A DNA stretch of 64,000 nt from Chitinophaga sedimenti. Lineage in GTDB: Bacteria > Bacteroidota > Bacteroidia > Chitinophagales > Chitinophagaceae. The translations under genes and the position numbers were made by a program. The stretch spans positions 1,054,001 to 1,118,000 of the forward strand of contig NZ_JAKUKA010000001.1 in NCBI RefSeq assembly GCF_023156195.1. Reading direction: 5' to 3'. Below, piece after piece: positions 1 to 9,764 of the stretch (its first letter is position 1; the number at the start of each line of letters is the position of its first letter). Under the pieces are notes generated by a model. That model saw nothing but the letters and a program-made list of their open reading frames with translations, did not search any database and was not told the DNA's origin.

Positions 1-376
1 TCATCGCGTACATGCGCAGTTTTGCGGCAGATTTCCTGGAACATGCGCACATTTCGCACCATTTCATCATTCCCGAAAATATTCCCAATATCAAGCTGAG
101 CGGCGGGACAAGACGTAATATTTACCTGGCGGTGAAGGAGTCGTTGCACAATGTAGTGAAGCATGCGCAGGCCACGGAAGTAACAATCGAGGTGCAGATG
201 GAAAAAATATGAAAATCCGGATAAAGGATAATGGTAAGGGATTTGACCCCGAAAAGGTACGCCTGTTCGGCAATGGACTGAAAAATATCCAGAAGCGGAT
301 GGAAGTAGTGGGAGGCGAGGCCCAAATATTTTCTGAAAATGGAACGACCGTTTTGTTAGATATACCATTAAATTAA
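1..376 (+). CDS. Sensor histidine kinase, C-terminal part (partial, frameshifted)
   Basis: Only the end of a two-component kinase of the NarX/LiaS type is present; it is open at the window edge. A stretch like the end of a HisKA_3 region and the N box (KESLHNVVKHAQA) is read in one frame. An A6 run near 200-210 shifts the frame, after which come the ATP-binding G boxes DNGKGFDPE and GNGLKNIQKR and the stop at 374-376. The continuity of the HATPase fold across the break points to a sequencing indel. The NarL-type regulator 85 bases downstream is the obvious partner, so this is probably the phosphodonor of a kinase/regulator pair. The input domain lies outside the window. Confidence 0.85.
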
Positions 377-461
377 TATAAATTTGTTTCTAATAACATT
401 TACGTGTTATTCCTGTTAAATCCTAAAGATGGTATATTCGAAAAAAAAGCTCCCAAATAGC

Positions 462-1089
462 ATGGATATCATTTCAGTCGCTATCGTAGAAGATAATCAT
501 GATATCCGGACTGCCATGGAGTTGCTGATCAATGGTTCTGAAGGATATGCGTGCATAGGTGCATTTAACAATGCCGAAAATGCCCTTGAACGCATCCCAC
601 ATTTGTTACCCAACGTGGTGCTGATGGATTTTAACCTGCCTGGCATGAATGGCATTGAATGTATAGCCCGGTTAAAAGCAGAATACCCAGACATGCAGTT
701 CATGATGCTGACGGTATATGAGGACGACGATAAGATTTTTATGGCCCTGGAAGCAGGCGCCAGCGGTTATATTCTGAAAAAGACGTCGCCCGGCGAACTA
801 CTGGACGCGATTCGCGACCTGCACGATGGCGGCTCCCCATGAGTTCTCAGATTGCACGCAGGGTAGTGGCTTATTTCCAGAAACAGGCCAAACCTAACCC
901 GGCCCTGGAAGCCCTCACTTCCCGTGAAAAAGAGATCTGGACCAGTTGTCGAAAGGTTTCCTGTACAAGGAAATAGCCAGCAACCTGTTTATCAGTATCG
1001 AAACCGTGCGCCGGCACGTGCACAATATTTATGAGAAACTGCATGTACGCAGCCGTACCGACGCGGTGAATAAATACTTTAACAGGTAA
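462..1089 (+). CDS. NarL/FixJ-family response regulator (two frameshifts)
   Basis: An N-terminal receiver domain has the acidic pair EDN, the phospho-acceptor Asp in VLMDFNLPG and the Lys in YILKKTSP. A C-terminal LuxR-type helix-turn-helix follows (LTSREKEI, then ETVRRHVHNIYEKL). Reading shifts near 840 and near 940 split the gene, but the domain order is complete and about 208 residues long, normal for the family. I start at the second in-frame ATG (462) because the receiver fold begins there; an upstream ATG at 429 would add 11 residues. It should bind DNA when phosphorylated by the kinase just upstream. Targets are not evident from the sequence. Confidence 0.9.
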
Positions 1090-1112
1090 GCCTGTTTACA
1101 TAACATTTTTAA

Positions 1113-1144
1113 TGAAGGAGGAGGCCGCGGCTTCCTCCTTTTGT
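1113..1144 (+). terminator. Intrinsic terminator after the NarL-type regulator
   Basis: The stem AAGGAGGA / TCCTCCTT has a GC-rich loop and is followed by a T-rich tract. It lies 24 bases after the regulator stop codon. Confidence 0.75.
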
Positions 1145-1210
1145 TATGCCCGATTTTCCGCTCATAAAGTTTGCCCGGTGCCGAAGCGCTGCTTTGTCTA
1201 CTTTTAAGCT

Positions 1211-1588
1211 ATGCGGAATCGTGTAGCAGAAAGATCCCTATTATTCAAAGTTATGCTGGGCTGGATGTACCTGTCCTTCTTCTTTGTGCAGCTACACCTG
1301 AGATATGTTGTTGCCTTCGACTCGCTTATTTCCGTTAAAGCACTTTCTACCGGTAAAAAGCAAATTGATAAGCCTGAACTGAAGGCCAAAAACATTTATG
1401 TAAAAATAAAGCTGAACAAGCGTTACCAGCCCGAGCCAATATTGAGCGTGGCGCTGGCAAAAGCGCCGTTGCCGGCTTACACACCCTGTTTTATTTTCCT
1501 TCGGGATGATGTGACACCCGAGATTTCCGTCGCAACGCCCTTACTACTTTCCCTTCGCGGTCCGCCCGCTTCGCAGTTTTTAAGTTGA
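1211..1588 (+). CDS. Small membrane-anchored protein upstream of efflux genes
   Basis: This is a 125-residue protein with one hydrophobic segment near residues 11-35, then a basic middle and a C-terminal segment ending in a LRGPP motif. I cannot assign a function. Its position just before a TolC/RND/adaptor operon, in the same direction, suggests it belongs to the same locus. The reverse-strand ORF here has no plausible protein character. There is no sign of a frameshift. Confidence is moderate because the protein is short and rests on reading-frame quality and context alone. Confidence 0.55.
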   Translation: MRNRVAERSLLFKVMLGWMYLSFFFVQLHLRYVVAFDSLISVKALSTGKKQIDKPELKAKNIYVKIKLNKRYQPEPILSVALAKAPLPAYTPCFIFLRDDVTPEISVATPLLLSLRGPPASQFLS

Positions 1589-1678
1589 TGTAATGCCTGC
1601 GCTATCTGGCGCATGTGCAGAGATGTGCGCCTGTGTGACAGGCAGCACCCGAACGTGATCTAAAAACTGGTTTTTTTC

Positions 1679-3079
1679 ATGATGATAGGTAGAAAATTAA
1701 TGCGCCTTTGCTGCATCGGCGCGCTGTTGCCCATACACGCCATGGCGCAGCAGCAGGCCCCCGCGCCGGTTGGATTAAGAGAATTACTGCTGCGCGTTAC
1801 TACGAACGCACCTTCGCTGGCAGCCGACGAATCGGCCATCCGCGTAAAATCAGCGCAGGAAGAAGCTACGCGCTTCAACTGGCTGCCTTCTTTAAAATTA
1901 AACTACCAGGCCGCCCTGGGTACCAATAATAATATTCCCGGTGGTTATTTTTCCAATGGTATCGTACCGGGTAACTCCCGCGTACGCGAGGCCGGTAATA
2001 ACAGTACAATTCTTACAGATTTAGGGATTGCGGCTTTCGACTGGGAGTTGTACAACTTCGGCGGCTACAACGCCCAACGGGATGTCGCAAAGTCAGAAAC
2101 AGCCCTGGAAAAAGCGCGTTATGCGCAATCCAAATACCAGTTGCAGGCCTATGCGTTAAACGGGTACCTGCAACTATTGCGGCTCGGTGAGCAGCAAAGT
2201 ATTCAACAGTTAAACATTACCCGCAACGTGGAAATCCGCCGGTCTATACAATCGCTGGCGGTAAGTGGCGTAAAAGCCGGGGTAGATACGAGTATCGCCG
2301 AAGCGGAGCTTTCGCGTTCGCGGCTGGATTTAATGGAATTGAACAACCAGGTAAAACAGCTGCAACTGCAATTGTCTGCCATCAGCGGTTTGCCGCCGCA
2401 GGCTATCGTAGCGGATACCACGCTTCCCGATAAAATGTACGCGGCATTTCTGCAGCTGGGCGCCTGGGAAGGCGATACCTCGTTCGCCGGCCATCCATTA
2501 TTGCAGGTGCAGGAATTAATGGAAACGAACAGCCTGTACCGCGAAGAGCAGGTGCGCAAAAGTTACAATCCGAAGGTGTTGCTGCAGGCCGCCGCTGGGG
2601 GGCGTGGCTCCAGTGTGAGTCCGGAGGATGAATTCCGCGCGCTGTCTAAAGGTTTTGGTTTTGAGCGGAACAATTATCTCGTGGGACTGGGCATCAGCTT
2701 CAACATATTTGATCTGAAAAAGCGCCAGTTGCAATTACACACACAGCAGGCGCAAACAGCATATGCGCGTAAAAAAATTGAAGAACAGGCGAACGTGTTG
2801 CAAACAGGCAATGCACAGGCAGATGTGGAGCTTGAAACCGCCCGCGACCGCCTCGTGGAAATGCCGCATCAGCTGGAAGCCGCACAGGCGGCCTATCGCC
2901 AGAAGTTCTCGCTGTATAAAAACGGCCTTACGGATATCGTGGAGCTGAATGCTGCGCTGGCCATTTTGTACCGCGCAGAAACGGGATATACCGCCGCCCG
3001 GTACGCCTACTGCCGGGCAATGTTCCAGAAAGCCTATACCACCAATCAACTGGAAGCCCTGCTGAACCTGTTAAACTGA
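1679..3079 (+). CDS. TolC-family outer-membrane efflux protein
   Basis: The protein has 466 residues with a signal peptide (hydrophobic run ending in IHAMAQ). It carries the long heptad-rich helices of an outer membrane efflux protein, seen as two repeats around residues 130-240 and 330-460. It forms the outer-membrane exit duct of a tripartite pump and would dock on the adaptor encoded at 6337-7416. The inner-membrane pump gene starts 7 bases after its stop, so the three genes form one operon. The frame is intact, unlike its neighbours. The substrate cannot be told from the sequence. Confidence 0.93.
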   Translation: MMIGRKLMRLCCIGALLPIHAMAQQQAPAPVGLRELLLRVTTNAPSLAADESAIRVKSAQEEATRFNWLPSLKLNYQAALGTNNNIPGGYFSNGIVPGNSRVREAGNNSTILTDLGIAAFDWELYNFGGYNAQRDVAKSETALEKARYAQSKYQLQAYALNGYLQLLRLGEQQSIQQLNITRNVEIRRSIQSLAVSGVKAGVDTSIAEAELSRSRLDLMELNNQVKQLQLQLSAISGLPPQAIVADTTLPDKMYAAFLQLGAWEGDTSFAGHPLLQVQELMETNSLYREEQVRKSYNPKVLLQAAAGGRGSSVSPEDEFRALSKGFGFERNNYLVGLGISFNIFDLKKRQLQLHTQQAQTAYARKKIEEQANVLQTGNAQADVELETARDRLVEMPHQLEAAQAAYRQKFSLYKNGLTDIVELNAALAILYRAETGYTAARYAYCRAMFQKAYTTNQLEALLNLLN

Positions 3080-3086
3080 TCTTATT

Positions 3087-6000
3087 ATGTCAATTATCGC
3101 ATCATCTTTAAAACGGCCGGTGACCGTAATGGTCATGACTTTCAGCCTGCTGCTCTTTTCTGTGCTGGCAGCGCTGCGCATCCCGGTCGATATATTTCCG
3201 AAATTGAACATGCCCACGATTTATGTGATTGAATCGTATGGAGGCATGTCGGCCCAGCAAATGGAGGGCTTTTTCTCCACCCGCCTGCAAGACCAGTTTC
3301 TATATGTAAACGGGATCAAAAGTATTACCACTAAAAATATACAGGGCCTCACGATGTTGAAGCTCAATTTCTACGAGAGCACCGATATGGCGGAAGCCTC
3401 GGCCCAGGTAGCCCTGCAGGTGAACCGCGCGATGAAGTTTTTTCCGCCGGGCGCTTTACCCCCGCAGGTGGTGCGTTTCGATGCATCGTCGCTGCCGGTG
3501 GGACAATTGGTGATTTCCGGCGAAACACGGAGCCTGAAGGAGATTTATGACCTGGCTGCGACCCGCATCCGACCCGCCTTTTCGGCGGTTGCTGGTTTGT
3601 CCGCCCCACCGCCGTTCGGCGCCAACTCACGCGCTATTACGGTAAACGTGGATCCCGCCAAGTTGCGTAGTTATAACTTAACGCCAGACGAAGTGGTGAC
3701 GGCCTTAGCGAAGTTCAACGTAATGTCGCCTTCGGGCAACCTGCGGTTGAACAATACCATGTACCTCACCACGATCAACACATTGGTAAAGGAGGTAGAC
3801 GAATTCGGCGATATTCCCATCGCCATTAAAGGAAGTGTGCCGGTAACGATCAAAGACATAGCCCGGGTGGCCGATGCAGCGGATATTACAGTAGATTATG
3901 CTTTGATCAATGGAAAACGATCCGTTTACATCCCGGTGGTAAAAACGGCTGACGCGTCTACCTGGCAGGTGGTGCAGGACCTGAAAAAGGCTGCCCGACA
4001 TGCAAAGCCTGCTGCCCGAAGATGTAAAAATTTCCTACGAATTTGATCAGTCGGTATTCGTGATGAACGCGGTGAAAAGTCTGATCACGGAAGGCGCACT
4101 TGGCGCGCTGCTAACCGGACTGATGGTACTACTTTTCCTGCGCGATTTAAGGAGTAGTTTAATCGTGGTGATCACTATTCCGGTATCGATTTTAATTGGC
4201 TTATTGTTGATGAAATTGTTCGGACAAACGATCAATATCATGACCCTGAGCGGGCTGGCGCTGGCGATCGGGATCCTGGTGGACCAGGCAACGGTGACGA
4301 TCGAAAATATACATCAGCATTTGGAGATGGGTAAAGAAAAACGGCAGGCCATTTTCGACGCCTGCAGGGAAGTGGCGTTTCCGCTGCTGCTGATCCTGCT
4401 GTGTATTCTGGCCGTATTTGCGCCGTCGTTCCTGATGACAGGCGTGCCGAAAGCGATGTTCCTGCCACTTTCGCTCGCAATTGGCTTAACGATGATCGTA
4501 TCGTACATCGCGGCATTGAGTATTGTGCCTATTCTTTCTAACTGGATGATTAAAGCAGCGCGTTATCAGCACTATCATCATGGGGAAGTGCATGCACATG
4601 CAGGCCAGGCGATGGACAGCGAGGAAAGTAAGCAGGTGGCGCATCATCTCAGAGAAGAAGAAAGGGAGCCGGAGAAGAACGATTTCTTCGAGCGCATCAA
4701 ACTGAAATATATTAAGACGCTTAATAAAAATTTGCCCAGAAGTGGTTGGCTGATCCCGCTATACCTTTTGCTGGCTATCGGTTTTGCCGGATGGGCTTTT
4801 GTTTACATCGGGAAAGATATGATGCCGAAGGTAAACAACGGTCAGTTCCAGATACGTATTAAAGAGCCCGACGGTACGCGGTTGGAACGTACAGAGGAAA
4901 AGGTGCGCAAAGTGTTGCAGATTATCGATACTACGGTAAACCATCATGTGGCGATCAGTTCGGCCTATGTGGGGCTTATCCCGAGCAGCTACGGCACCAG
5001 TAATCTGTATGTTTTCAATACGGGCACCCACGAAGCAGTGATGCAGGTAAACCTGGATGAGCACTATAAAGTAAACATGGATGATCTCAAAGAAGCGTTG
5101 CGCAACAACATCCGCCATGCTTTACCCGGACTGCGTATCAGTTTCGAACCGATTGATATGACGGAGAAGATCATGAGTCAGGGCGCTGCCACGCCGATCG
5201 AAGTGCGGGTAGCGGGCAAAGACATGGACCAGATCCGCGGTTATGCGACTAAGCTCGTGAATAAATTGAAGGGTGTGTCTTATTTGCGGGATGTGCAGAT
5301 CGCACAGCCGCTGGAGTTTCCGGTGGTATCGATCAGCATCGACCGGCTGAAAGCCGCGCAATTAGGGCTTAATGTGCAGGACATTGCCCGTTCTGTTACG
5401 GCCAGCACCTCTTCCAGCCGCTTTACCGAAAAAATCAGTGGCTCGATGAAAGCAAGGCTTATACCTACCAGGTGCAGGTCCAGATACCGGAATACGTGAT
5501 GAATACGATGGACGAGCTCCGCGAAATCCCGCTGGTAAAGGGACAGAGCAGTCCTACGTTGGGCGATATCGCGGAATTTAAAGTAACCCGTGTACCGGGC
5601 GAATATGATCGAAGTGGTCCGCGCCGCTTCCTGACGGTAAGCGCCAACATTCATCAAACCGACCTGGGGCGGGCTACCACGGCAGTTAACGAAGCATTAA
5701 AATCACTGGGACCCGTACCACGTGGCATGGTTACCGAAGTAAAAGGGATGAGCAGTCTGCTCACAGAAACGCTGGCCAGCCTGCAAAGCGGGCTGTTATT
5801 CGCGGTGCTTGTCATCTTTTTATTACTCGCTGCCAACTATCAGTCCATGAAGCTGGCGGTTACGGTATTGTGCACCATTCCTGCTGTTATAGCAGGGTCG
5901 CTGGGACTGTTGCTGCTAACGGGCGCCACGCTCAACCTGCAATCGTATATGGGCATGATTATGTCTACCGGGGTATCGGTGGCCAATGCGATTTTGATTG

Positions 6001-6326
6001 TTACCAATGCCGAAAACCTCCGGCTGGAATACCGGGATGCATCGAAAGCTGCCGTTACAGCGGCGTCTATCCGTTTGCGCCCGATCCTGATGACCAGCTT
6101 TGCCATGATCGCGGGAATGATACCGATGGCATCTGGCATGGGAGAGGCCGGCGAACAGTCGGCTCCGCTGGGTTGTGCGGTGATTGGTGGACTTGCAGCC
6201 TCCACGGTGGCGGCGCTGTTCGTACTGCCACACGTGTTTGCCCGGCTGCAAAAGAAAGCGAAGTACCATTCCTTATCATTAATGCCTTTGCAAAAGAAAT
6301 CCGCGAAGCTTCAACCTCAACGCTAA
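3087..6326 (+). CDS. RND-family efflux pump permease (two frameshifts)
   Basis: This is an AcrB/CusA-like inner-membrane proton-driven pump of about 1080 residues, the family's normal size. It starts with a first transmembrane helix and the IPVDIFPKLNMPTI segment. The helix 4 region contains GILVDQATVTIENI with the proton-relay Asp. Two porter/docking halves and a second helical bundle near the C-terminus follow. Shifts near 4000 and near 5450 break the frame, but the fold resumes without loss on both sides. There is a short His-rich cytoplasmic linker (about 4570-4640). It is co-transcribed with TolC and the adaptor. I cannot separate HAE1-type drug export from other substrates; the His-rich loop alone does not prove metal transport. 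Confidence 0.92.
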
Positions 6327-6336
6327 AACGAGAAAT

Positions 6337-7416
6337 ATGAGATACTTAACGATATCGCTGGCCGCTATCTCCCTCTGCGCCTGCCATTCAAAGCAGCAGC
6401 CTGTAGATTTAACCGGTGGCCGGGAACAAACGAAAAAAGCAATTACGAAATAGGATCAGTGGAAGAAAAGCCGTTGGCAGGTTACATTAAACTGCCCGGG
6501 CAATTGCGTCCGTTCGAAGAAGTGAATATTTACGGTAAAGTGAACGGCTTTGTGAAAGAAGTGCTGTCAGACAGGGGCTCCTCCGTCCGCAAAGGCCGGT
6601 GTTAGTCACGTTGGAGGCACCCGAACTGGAGTCGCAACTGCAGGCGGTGACGTCCAAATTCGTGCAGGCGCAGGAAAACGCATCATCCAGCAAGGAGAAA
6701 TACCGCCGCTTAAAAGAAGCGGCCAAAGAAGCCGGCGCGGTAGCGCCATTGAGCTGGATAATGCGCTCTCGCGGATGAAAGGAGACGAGGCGATCGTGCT
6801 GGCGGAGAAAGCGAACGTATCCGCCATGAGCAACATTCGCAGCTATCTTACGATTACGGCGCCTTTCAATGGCATGATCGTACAGCGTAATGTGAGTGCC
6901 GGCGCACTCGTCGGGCCTGGCAGTAAAGGAAACGACCTGCCTATGCTGGTGCTGCAATACCTGGAAAAACTGCGCCTCGAGGTATATATCCCCGAGGCTT
7001 ACGTTGATAAAGTGGACCTGGATAGTCCGGTGCGGTTCGTTTTTAATGCGTTACCCGGCGAACAACATACGGCGCGTATCAGTCGTAGTGCGAATGCCCT
7101 TACAAGTATGCGTTCCGAAGCGATAGAAATTGATGTGCAGAATAAAGGAATGCAATTAAAACCCGGCATGTACGCGGAAGTGAAGATCCCTTTACGCTCG
7201 GCTGCCCGGTCGCTGCTGCTGCCGGAAAACGCGCTGGTACGCTCTACCGAACGCCAATATGTGATCAAGGTGAAAGATGATAAAGCTGTGTTCGTAGACG
7301 TGCGCGAAGGATTGAAGTCGAACGACTCTATAGAGGTGTTTGGCGATTTGCAACGAGGAGATGCAATTGTGTTGCATGCCACCGACGAAGTCAAAGAAGG
7401 TACTACGATCAGGTGA
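6337..7416 (+). CDS. RND efflux periplasmic adaptor, lipoprotein (frameshifted)
   Basis: The gene begins 10 bases after the pump gene with a lipobox (LSLCAC), so the mature protein is probably anchored to the inner membrane. It shows the membrane-fusion-protein order: lipoyl half (GYIKLPGQLRPFEEV), coiled-coil hairpin (about 6630-6800), second lipoyl half (YLTITAPFNGMIVQRNVSAGALVG) and a beta-barrel/MP domain. Shifts near 6450, 6600 and 6740 split it; the longest intact piece is 6775-7416. It bridges the pump and TolC. About 355 residues once repaired, which is normal for the family. Confidence 0.88.
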
Positions 7417-7447
7417 TGATTGTAGCTGAATAAATAGATGTAAAAGG

Positions 7448-7475
7448 AAGGGGCGGATTTCCGCCCCTTAATTAT
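7448..7475. terminator. Bidirectional terminator between convergent genes
   Basis: A perfect 9-bp stem AAGGGGCGG / CCGCCCCTT with an ATTT loop and flanking A/T tracts ends the efflux operon. It touches the stop of the convergent minus-strand gene. Confidence 0.8.
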
Positions 7476-8449
7476 TCTTCCCCGATCATTCCTTTTTTAA
7501 AGATGTTGGTCCACGTTTTAACGAAAGTCTCGCTAAGCAAGGGTGTCCGCGATGTCGCGAATGCAACATGGAACGATGAGCGCCCCTGCAGAATATAATA
7601 CAGGTTCGATTCCGGCATTTTATCTTTTAAGATTGACGGCGATTCAATCTTGAAGAGCGCCCAGGTATTGCCTGGCTTTTCTTCTTTCTGAATGAGTGTG
7701 AATTTCGCTTTATCCGACTGCAACCTCCCGGCGGCGCGGAAATTAGTCAGTGTTTGTTCCAGCGAATCCATGCGGCTGTTTTTGTACGACATCACGGTGA
7801 GTGCCGTGCTGTAGCGCGCGGAATTTTCATCCTGCGGGATCCACTGTTTCAGTTTCATGTCCTCATTTTCCTGGTCGGCAATTACCTTCCAGGACTTACC
7901 AGCAGGCAGTTGCAGCAGCAGGCGTTCGAGCTTTACATCGGCGCCTACGCGCAAATGTTGTCCCATCCGGTGGAACATTTCCAGGGATTCCGGTGCTGTA
8001 ACAGCGGGCGTATTGGCGATGCTCATGTAACATTTCCCGTTGTCGGTGGTCACGAAACTTGTTGAGTACATGGAGTCGTTGGTCCGGGGATTATTATACC
8101 ATACGTCCATCCAGAACATTTCACGGTCGTTTACCACAATAAAGCCCGAATCGGTAAGATGCGCGTTGTTACGCTGGCTGATAGCCGGCAACATTTCTGC
8201 GACCAGTTGGGAAAGCGAGTAATTGCCGATATCAAAAATATTAACGGAAACGTTCTGATAGGAGGGCTGGGTACTGTCTACCACAGGTGGCCAGGCGCTG
8301 AACTTATACTGGCTGGGCTGGAGGTTGTAATGCCAGCCAAAAGGCACGGCAATGGCAAACTTGTCGGCAGTATCCTTAATAATCGAAAACTCCCGGCAAC
8401 GCGTGGCGATACTGAAAAGCAGGCAGCAGGAAAGGAGGAAGTATTTCAT
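7472..8449 (-). CDS. Exported protein of unknown function, paralogue of the next gene
   Basis: The protein has 325 residues with a cleavable signal peptide at the N-terminus, so it is probably periplasmic or outer-membrane. The mature part begins with a segment KFAIAVPFGWHY that is closely matched in the neighbouring gene (QFSLMVPFGWRY). The rest is a beta-rich, repeat-like soluble sequence with two related halves (VPFGW-type start, then another module near the middle). I recognise no catalytic motif. The two genes are adjacent, same strand, and probably arose by tandem duplication. A PsbP/DcrB-like fold is possible but not shown. Confidence 0.7.
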   Translation of the reverse strand: MKYFLLSCCLLFSIATRCREFSIIKDTADKFAIAVPFGWHYNLQPSQYKFSAWPPVVDSTQPSYQNVSVNIFDIGNYSLSQLVAEMLPAISQRNNAHLTDSGFIVVNDREMFWMDVWYNNPRTNDSMYSTSFVTTDNGKCYMSIANTPAVTAPESLEMFHRMGQHLRVGADVKLERLLLQLPAGKSWKVIADQENEDMKLKQWIPQDENSARYSTALTVMSYKNSRMDSLEQTLTNFRAAGRLQSDKAKFTLIQKEEKPGNTWALFKIESPSILKDKMPESNLYYILQGRSSFHVAFATSRTPLLSETFVKTWTNIFKKGMIGEE

Positions 8450-8461
8450 GTTGAAGCGGGA

Positions 8462-9006
8462 TCATTTAGTGAGCAGCATTTCTTCGTCGATTAGCAACGA
8501 CAGCCCCATGTGCTTGAAGATAGAGAAGGAATACCGGTAAGCATTTTCATTTGGCGCCTCACCTTCAAAAACGAAACTCCTGTTGCCATGCGTGCGAAGC
8601 ACGACGGTGGATTGCCAGTTGCTGCTGTCGGAAGGATCGGTGTACGTCATAAACATAACAAACGCTTCTCTGCCACCCATTTGCACGGTTGCGGAATCGT
8701 GGAGTACGGCTTTGCGGTCTTCCACGTGCGATTTGAGCACCAGCGCCGTGAGTTTTGGAATAGTGGATGGAAAAGCCACTGTAATCAGCTGCGCCGTTTC
8801 GAGACCATTCTCGGGTTGCTGGTCACTGAGCGGTTTCCATGTCTCGAAGTTTCCCCTTTCGGGCGTTAAAAGATAGCGCCATCCGAAGGGGACCATCAAC
8901 GAAAACTGGTCGGTACTGTCAGTGATGCGCTGGAACTGCTGTTGTTGCTGCGCAGCTGCGAAAGCGGCGCTGGCGAGCAGGAATATTGTGAAAAAAGTCT
9001 TTTCAT
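8462..9006 (-). CDS. Exported protein, paralogue of the downstream gene (frameshifted start)
   Basis: The 145-residue open frame starts too late. Upstream at 9004-9006 is an ATG followed by a signal peptide that reads correctly only if one T is added to a T6 run: then MKRLFFTIFLLASAAFAA runs into QFSLMVPFGW. This is a clear example of a homopolymer deletion in the sequence. The mature protein resembles the first half of the 325-residue neighbour. About 180 residues in total. Function unknown; probably co-transcribed with the downstream gene. Confidence 0.7.
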
Positions 9007-9112
9007 ATCTGTCTCAAAGAAACAAAAAAGGGAATTATCGCCAGATAATTCCCTTTCAAACAGTTAATATGCTGTTTCGCAAATAGACGGATAAATAGGT
9101 AGAAGTAGCTCG

Positions 9113-9232
9113 TTAGTGTGCAAGTTTAGGTTTATGAAGCATTTTGTTAATGAATTTGCGGGCAAAATGCGCCATCAAAACTACGGATGCGATGCAAAGG
9201 CACGCTAATTTGAACAATAAACCGGCTTTCAT
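9113..9232 (-). CDS. Small membrane protein, 39 residues
   Basis: A complete ATG-to-TAA frame of 39 codons encodes a basic single-span peptide: MKAGLLFKLACLCIASVVLM, then a Lys/Arg/His-rich tail. It lies between two convergent-free A/T-rich stretches, 68 bases from a second small frame of the same type. Basic ends around one hydrophobic helix are typical of inner-membrane micropeptides. Support is only the frame, its composition and the neighbouring look-alike, so confidence is modest. Confidence 0.45.
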   Translation of the reverse strand: MKAGLLFKLACLCIASVVLMAHFARKFINKMLHKPKLAH

Positions 9233-9300
9233 AGGAATAGGGATTTATAGGATATGGATTAAAAAAACTGAAGGGAAATTTGTGCGGAACGCACACTGTA

Positions 9301-9456
9301 TCAACGCATCATCTGCCATGCATCGAATTTTTGCATCATGCGGATGAACAAGTCTTTGAATCTGTACATAGACGTCTGTTCTCTTTTTACCATATAAGTT
9401 ACCAATAACGCGACTGCAAGAACAGATATCACCAGGGTGAAAAATAATAGCTTCAT
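9301..9456 (-). CDS. Small membrane protein, 51 residues
   Basis: A complete 51-codon frame begins MKLLFFTLVISVLAVALLVT, a strong N-terminal helix, followed by a basic amphipathic tail ending FDAWQMMR. Size, topology and strand match the 39-residue frame 68 bases downstream, and the two may form one transcript. I recognise no family. It is too short for homology-free certainty. The helix and the basic tail argue for a membrane-anchored peptide rather than chance coding. Confidence 0.5.
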   Translation of the reverse strand: MKLLFFTLVISVLAVALLVTYMVKREQTSMYRFKDLFIRMMQKFDAWQMMR

Positions 9457-9764
9457 AGAATAAGGTTTTTCTGTTATTAGAAGTTCAACACTGTAAATTT
9501 AGATATTTTAATCATATAAACTAATTTTTGAATAGATTTTTATAGAAAGACATAAGTTATACACAAACGTGTTATTCCAGCATATTTTATTGAGGTGTAT
9601 AAATTGTGCTTGGCATATTCGGGGGTAATCATTTATTTTTGCCCATAACAGGATTTTGCTAAAAGTTTTAGTATTTGGCATATATTTGATGGGCGGGAAG
9701 CAGGTTGTTAACTTCGTAACCCCTTCATCTTCAATAAAAAGGAAAAAGAAATAAACGCAGTAAT
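9457..9764 (+). promoter_or_regulatory. Gene-free region with promoter candidates for parE
   Basis: This A/T-rich 308-base stretch precedes parE. Two Bacteroidetes-type -7 boxes fit TAnnTTTG: TATTTTTG at 9634-9641, with TTG 21 bases upstream, and TATATTTG at 9681-9688, with TTTTG 23 bases upstream. No other gene is credible here. Confidence 0.5.

Noticed and set aside
4570..4640. His-rich linker of the RND pump as proof of metal export
   Set aside because: The stretch is short and lies in a cytoplasmic loop; no metal-specific residues in the porter region could be verified.
3087..6326. Programmed frameshifting or phase variation in the RND pump gene
   Set aside because: No slippery heptamer with downstream structure is apparent, and shifts are spread over nearly all genes.
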